Shown here: positions 61,524 to 64,000 of the stretch, in pieces | Position numbering within the stretch: the stretch's first letter is position 1 | Layout of the letters: each line of letters begins with the position of its first letter | From: Pseudarthrobacter sp. W1I19 | GTDB lineage: Bacteria > Actinomycetota > Actinomycetes > Actinomycetales > Micrococcaceae | Direction: 5' to 3' | NCBI RefSeq assembly: GCF_030817835.1 | Contig: NZ_JAUSZR010000001.1 | Location: forward strand, 3,782,001-3,846,000 | DNA length: 64,000 nucleotides | Notes under the pieces: generated by a model | What the model was told of the DNA's origin: nothing | The model's input: the letters and a program-made list of their open reading frames with translations, nothing else | Database searches by the model: none | Position numbers and translations under genes: made by a program

Positions 61524-64000
61524 GTGACAGTTACTACCGCCCTGTACCGCAGATACCGTCCAGATTCGTTCGCTGACGTTATCGGGCAGGAGCATGTCAC
61601 CGAGCCGCTGATGACGGCTTTGCGGAAAAACCGCGTCAACCATGCTTACCTGTTTTCCGGCCCCAGGGGCTGCGGAAAAACCACTTCGGCGCGCATCCTG
61701 GCGCGCTGCCTGAACTGCGCCAAGGGCCCCACGGACACCCCTTGCGGCACCTGCCCCAGCTGCATTGAGCTTGCCCGCGGCGGGTCCGGATCACTGGACG
61801 TGATCGAGATCGACGCCGCCAGCCATGGCGGTGTGGACGACGCCCGGGACCTGCGCGAACGGGCCACATACGCTCCCGTGCGGGACCGCTACAAGATCTT
61901 CATCATCGACGAAGCGCACATGGTCACGTCCGCAGGCTTCAACGCGCTGCTGAAGATCGTCGAAGAGCCGCCGGAACACATCAAGTTCATCTTCGCCACC
62001 ACGGAACCGGACAAGGTCATCGGCACCATCCGCTCCCGGACACACCACTATCCCTTCCGGCTGGTGCCGCCCGAGCCCCTCATGGCTTACCTGGAACTGC
62101 TGTGCAACCAGGAGAACGTCCCGGTGGCGCCCGGAGTCCTGTCGCTGGTGGTCCGTGCCGGCGGCGGTTCCGTCCGTGATTCCCTTTCCGTCCTGGACCA
62201 GCTGATGGCTGGCGCCGGGCCCAACGGCCTGGACTACGAGTTGGCCGTTGCGCTCCTTGGCTACACCCATGCCTCGCTGCTGGATGACGTGGTGGAAGCT
62301 GTTGCCGCCTCAGACGCAGCCACCGTTTTCCGCGCCGTGGACAGGGTCATCCAGACCGGCCATGATCCCCGCCGGTTTGTCGAGGACCTGCTGGAACGCT
62401 TCCGCGACCTCATCATCGTCCAGGCCATGCCTGAAAGCGCGCAGACCATCCTGCGCGGCATGCCTGCCGACCAGATCGCGCGCCTGAAGAACCAGGCCCA
62501 CAACCTTGGCGCCGCCGAGTTGTCCCGCGCCGCAGACGTCACCAACACGGCCCTGACCGAAATGACCGGCGCCACCTCGCCCCGGCTGCACCTGGAGCTT
62601 CTGTGCGCCCGGATCCTGCTGCCCAGTTCCGAGCAGAACGAGCGCGGCATGGCGGCGCGGATTGACCGCGTGGAACGCCGGCTTAATTACGCCGGAAACG
62701 ACGTCGGTGCTCCCGCCGCCGTCTCCTCGCCGCACCCGCCTGCACCCGCGGGCGACGCCGCACCTGTTGGGACGGCCGCACCTGTTGCGGGGGCCGCACC
62801 TGGCCCCGAATCTGTCCCAGGCGCCGCGCGGCCGGAGACGGCACGAGTGGTATCCGCGAGCCCAGCGGCGGCCGTACCGGACCCGGCACAAACCGGACCG
62901 GCGGGCATCCCGGCTGCCATTGCCGAACCGGCTGCTGCAACTTCTCCCCGGCGACAGCCTCCTCTGCAGGCACCGGTTCCGGACGCCACGCCTGCTGCCG
63001 GTGTTGCTCCAACCGGCGCTGGAACCCGCCCGCCCCTGACTGCGCCGCGCGTGAGCACCAGTGATTGGCCGGTCGAACCACCCGCCGGCACTCGTCCCGC
63101 CGCCCCTGGCGCGCGGCCTGACACAGGGGCAGCCGCCAGCGCGGAACCCCACAGCGCAGTTGCGGGCACCGCAACTCCTGCAGCCTCCCAACCCAGCGCG
63201 GCACCTGCAACCGCCACCACGCAAGCTGCGGCTCCGGGCTCCCGGAACACACCGGACACTCGGCCCGAGCCCTCCGCCACTGCTCCCGTTGCCCCCGCTC
63301 CCGCTGCCTCCACGTCCGGGGGTCCCGCGGCCGCCATGGGTGATGTGGAAGTACTGCGCCGTGCCTGGCCGGACGTCCTGCAGACGTTGGCGAAGATCAA
63401 GCGCAGCACCTGGGCACTCGTTGAGCCGAACGCCCAAGTCAGCGCCTTCGACGGGCAAACCCTCACTCTTTCGTTCAGCACGTCCGGACTCGCGGGCGCC
63501 TTTGGCCGGGCAGACCATTCGGAAAACCTGCGGCAGGCGATTCACAAGACCGTGGGCATCGACTGCCAGATCACGGCAGTCTCCGGCGGCGGCCGGGCGA
63601 GCTCTGAACCAAACCCAAAAGCACCCGCTAGCCGGCCTGCCCCGGCAACGTCAGCCGATGTTGCCTGGGGACTGGCGCCCGCAACGGCGTCTCCGGCGGC
63701 GGAAGCACCAGCAACACCGCCCGCTGCAACGGGTACAAGCCGAGCGGGTACAAGCCAGGGACCCCCTCCAGGGACCACTGCGCCCGAAGGTGGCACCTCC
63801 GCCGCCCGCACTAACGCTCCCGCGCCAGGACGGCCTGAAGGAAATCTCCCCCAGAGGGAAAGCGGCCAGTCCTCGCCCGTTGCGGGTGAACTCCCAGCCC
63901 GGACCCCAGCAGCTAACCGCCCTTCCCAGGCCCAACCGGCTGCCGGACCGTCCGCAGGCGCTTCCCCCCAGGCGTCACCGGCCCAGCCGGCCGGGGCGCC
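61524..64000 (+). CDS. dnaX: DNA polymerase III subunits gamma/tau, 5' part
   Basis: The frame opens with GTG at 61524 and runs past the window end (at least 825 residues). AAA+ clamp-loader features: YRRYRPDSFADVIGQEHV, Walker A GPRGCGKTT (46-54), zinc Cys62/65/74/77/80, Walker B IIDEAH, sensor 1 IFATTEP and arginine-finger region GTIRSRTHH. After about residue 390 comes a long Pro/Ala linker, a folded tau-type block (VEVLRRAWPDVLQTLAKIKR) and a second Pro/Ala-rich tail. It loads the beta clamp and dimerises polymerase III cores. No slippery A-run for a gamma frameshift is seen. Confidence 0.96.
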   Translation, partial: MTVTTALYRRYRPDSFADVIGQEHVTEPLMTALRKNRVNHAYLFSGPRGCGKTTSARILARCLNCAKGPTDTPCGTCPSCIELARGGSGSLDVIEIDAASHGGVDDARDLRERATYAPVRDRYKIFIIDEAHMVTSAGFNALLKIVEEPPEHIKFIFATTEPDKVIGTIRSRTHHYPFRLVPPEPLMAYLELLCNQENVPVAPGVLSLVVRAGGGSVRDSLSVLDQLMAGAGPNGLDYELAVALLGYTHASLLDDVVEAVAASDAATVFRAVDRVIQTGHDPRRFVEDLLERFRDLIIVQAMPESAQTILRGMPADQIARLKNQAHNLGAAELSRAADVTNTALTEMTGATSPRLHLELLCARILLPSSEQNERGMAARIDRVERRLNYAGNDVGAPAAVSSPHPPAPAGDAAPVGTAAPVAGAAPGPESVPGAARPETARVVSASPAAAVPDPAQTGPAGIPAAIAEPAAATSPRRQPPLQAPVPDATPAAGVAPTGAGTRPPLTAPRVSTSDWPVEPPAGTRPAAPGARPDTGAAASAEPHSAVAGTATPAASQPSAAPATATTQAAAPGSRNTPDTRPEPSATAPVAPAPAASTSGGPAAAMGDVEVLRRAWPDVLQTLAKIKRSTWALVEPNAQVSAFDGQTLTLSFSTSGLAGAFGRADHSENLRQAIHKTVGIDCQITAVSGGGRASSEPNPKAPASRPAPATSADVAWGLAPATASPAAEAPATPPAATGTSRAGTSQGPPPGTTAPEGGTSAARTNAPAPGRPEGNLPQRESGQSSPVAGELPARTPAANRPSQAQPAAGPSAGASPQASPAQPAGA

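Noticed and set aside
61524..64000. Programmed frameshift in dnaX producing gamma
   Set aside because: No A-rich slippery run with a downstream hairpin was found in the visible coding part; the frame is continuous to the window end.

Overview
The window is a high-GC, gene-dense chromosomal segment that looks like a soil actinobacterium of the Arthrobacter/Pseudarthrobacter group. Reasons: strong G/C third-position bias; a dextranase that I recognise as the Arthrobacter GH49 type; a RamB-type regulator divergent from isocitrate lyase; a small actinobacterial SRP RNA just before dnaX; and many apparently leaderless genes with a TANNNT box 6-7 bases before the start codon. It reads as ordinary chromosome: I see no prophage, insertion sequence, plasmid origin or CRISPR array.

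Layout. 1-7203: a dextran/isomalto-oligosaccharide locus (binding protein cut by the window edge, two permeases, intracellular GH13 alpha-1,6-glucosidase, secreted GH49 dextranase, ROK polyphosphate glucokinase). 7306-11557: a DUF1684 protein, a two-gene acyl-CoA/branched-chain oxidation operon and a GH76-like protein with no signal peptide. 11621-15521: an iron-box-controlled Fe(III) ABC importer whose ATPase gene carries a frameshift. 15534-22908: membrane-anchored GH32 fructanase and small housekeeping or uncharacterised genes, ending in tgt. 22944-26449: dienelactone hydrolase, queuosine precursor transporter, pyridoxal kinase, and a TetR regulator divergent from a small membrane protein with two matching operators. 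26472-32936: a serpin lipoprotein and a divergent module of MHS symporter / two-component system / TAXI binding protein. 33197-38575: RamB and the glyoxylate shunt (aceA, aceB). 38855-42395: a CynX/NimT-type MFS exporter, a 2-hydroxyacid dehydrogenase and a ROK repressor. 42568-46598: a four-gene operon of two TIM-barrel isomerase/epimerase-like proteins and two Gfo/Idh/MocA dehydrogenases, the gene set of oxidised-sugar (3-keto-sugar, levoglucosan-like) catabolism. 46630-56856: an acetyltransferase, a glycogen-debranching/glycosyltransferase pair, FrnE-like DsbA, TetR, a LytR_C pair, a HAD phosphatase, a Stealth phosphotransferase and a metallophosphoesterase. 57017-64000: glutathione peroxidase, an M23 peptidase with a long Pro/Thr/Ser repeat tail, an MpaB-like oxygenase, tRNA-Ser(GGA), a Nif3-like domain protein, SRP RNA and the 5' part of dnaX.

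Functionally the window is dominated by carbohydrate scavenging (dextran, fructan, mannan-like glycans, oxidised sugars, glycogen), carboxylate sensing/uptake with the glyoxylate shunt, and iron uptake. The most interesting non-coding signals are a nested double-palindrome intergenic element present twice (27882-27990 and 38715-38817), a REP-like element family, a 27-codon leader peptide coupled to the MHS symporter, paired TetR operators, and a recurrent leaderless-promoter signature that helps fix several start codons. Product names come from recognising family motifs by eye; no database search was run.
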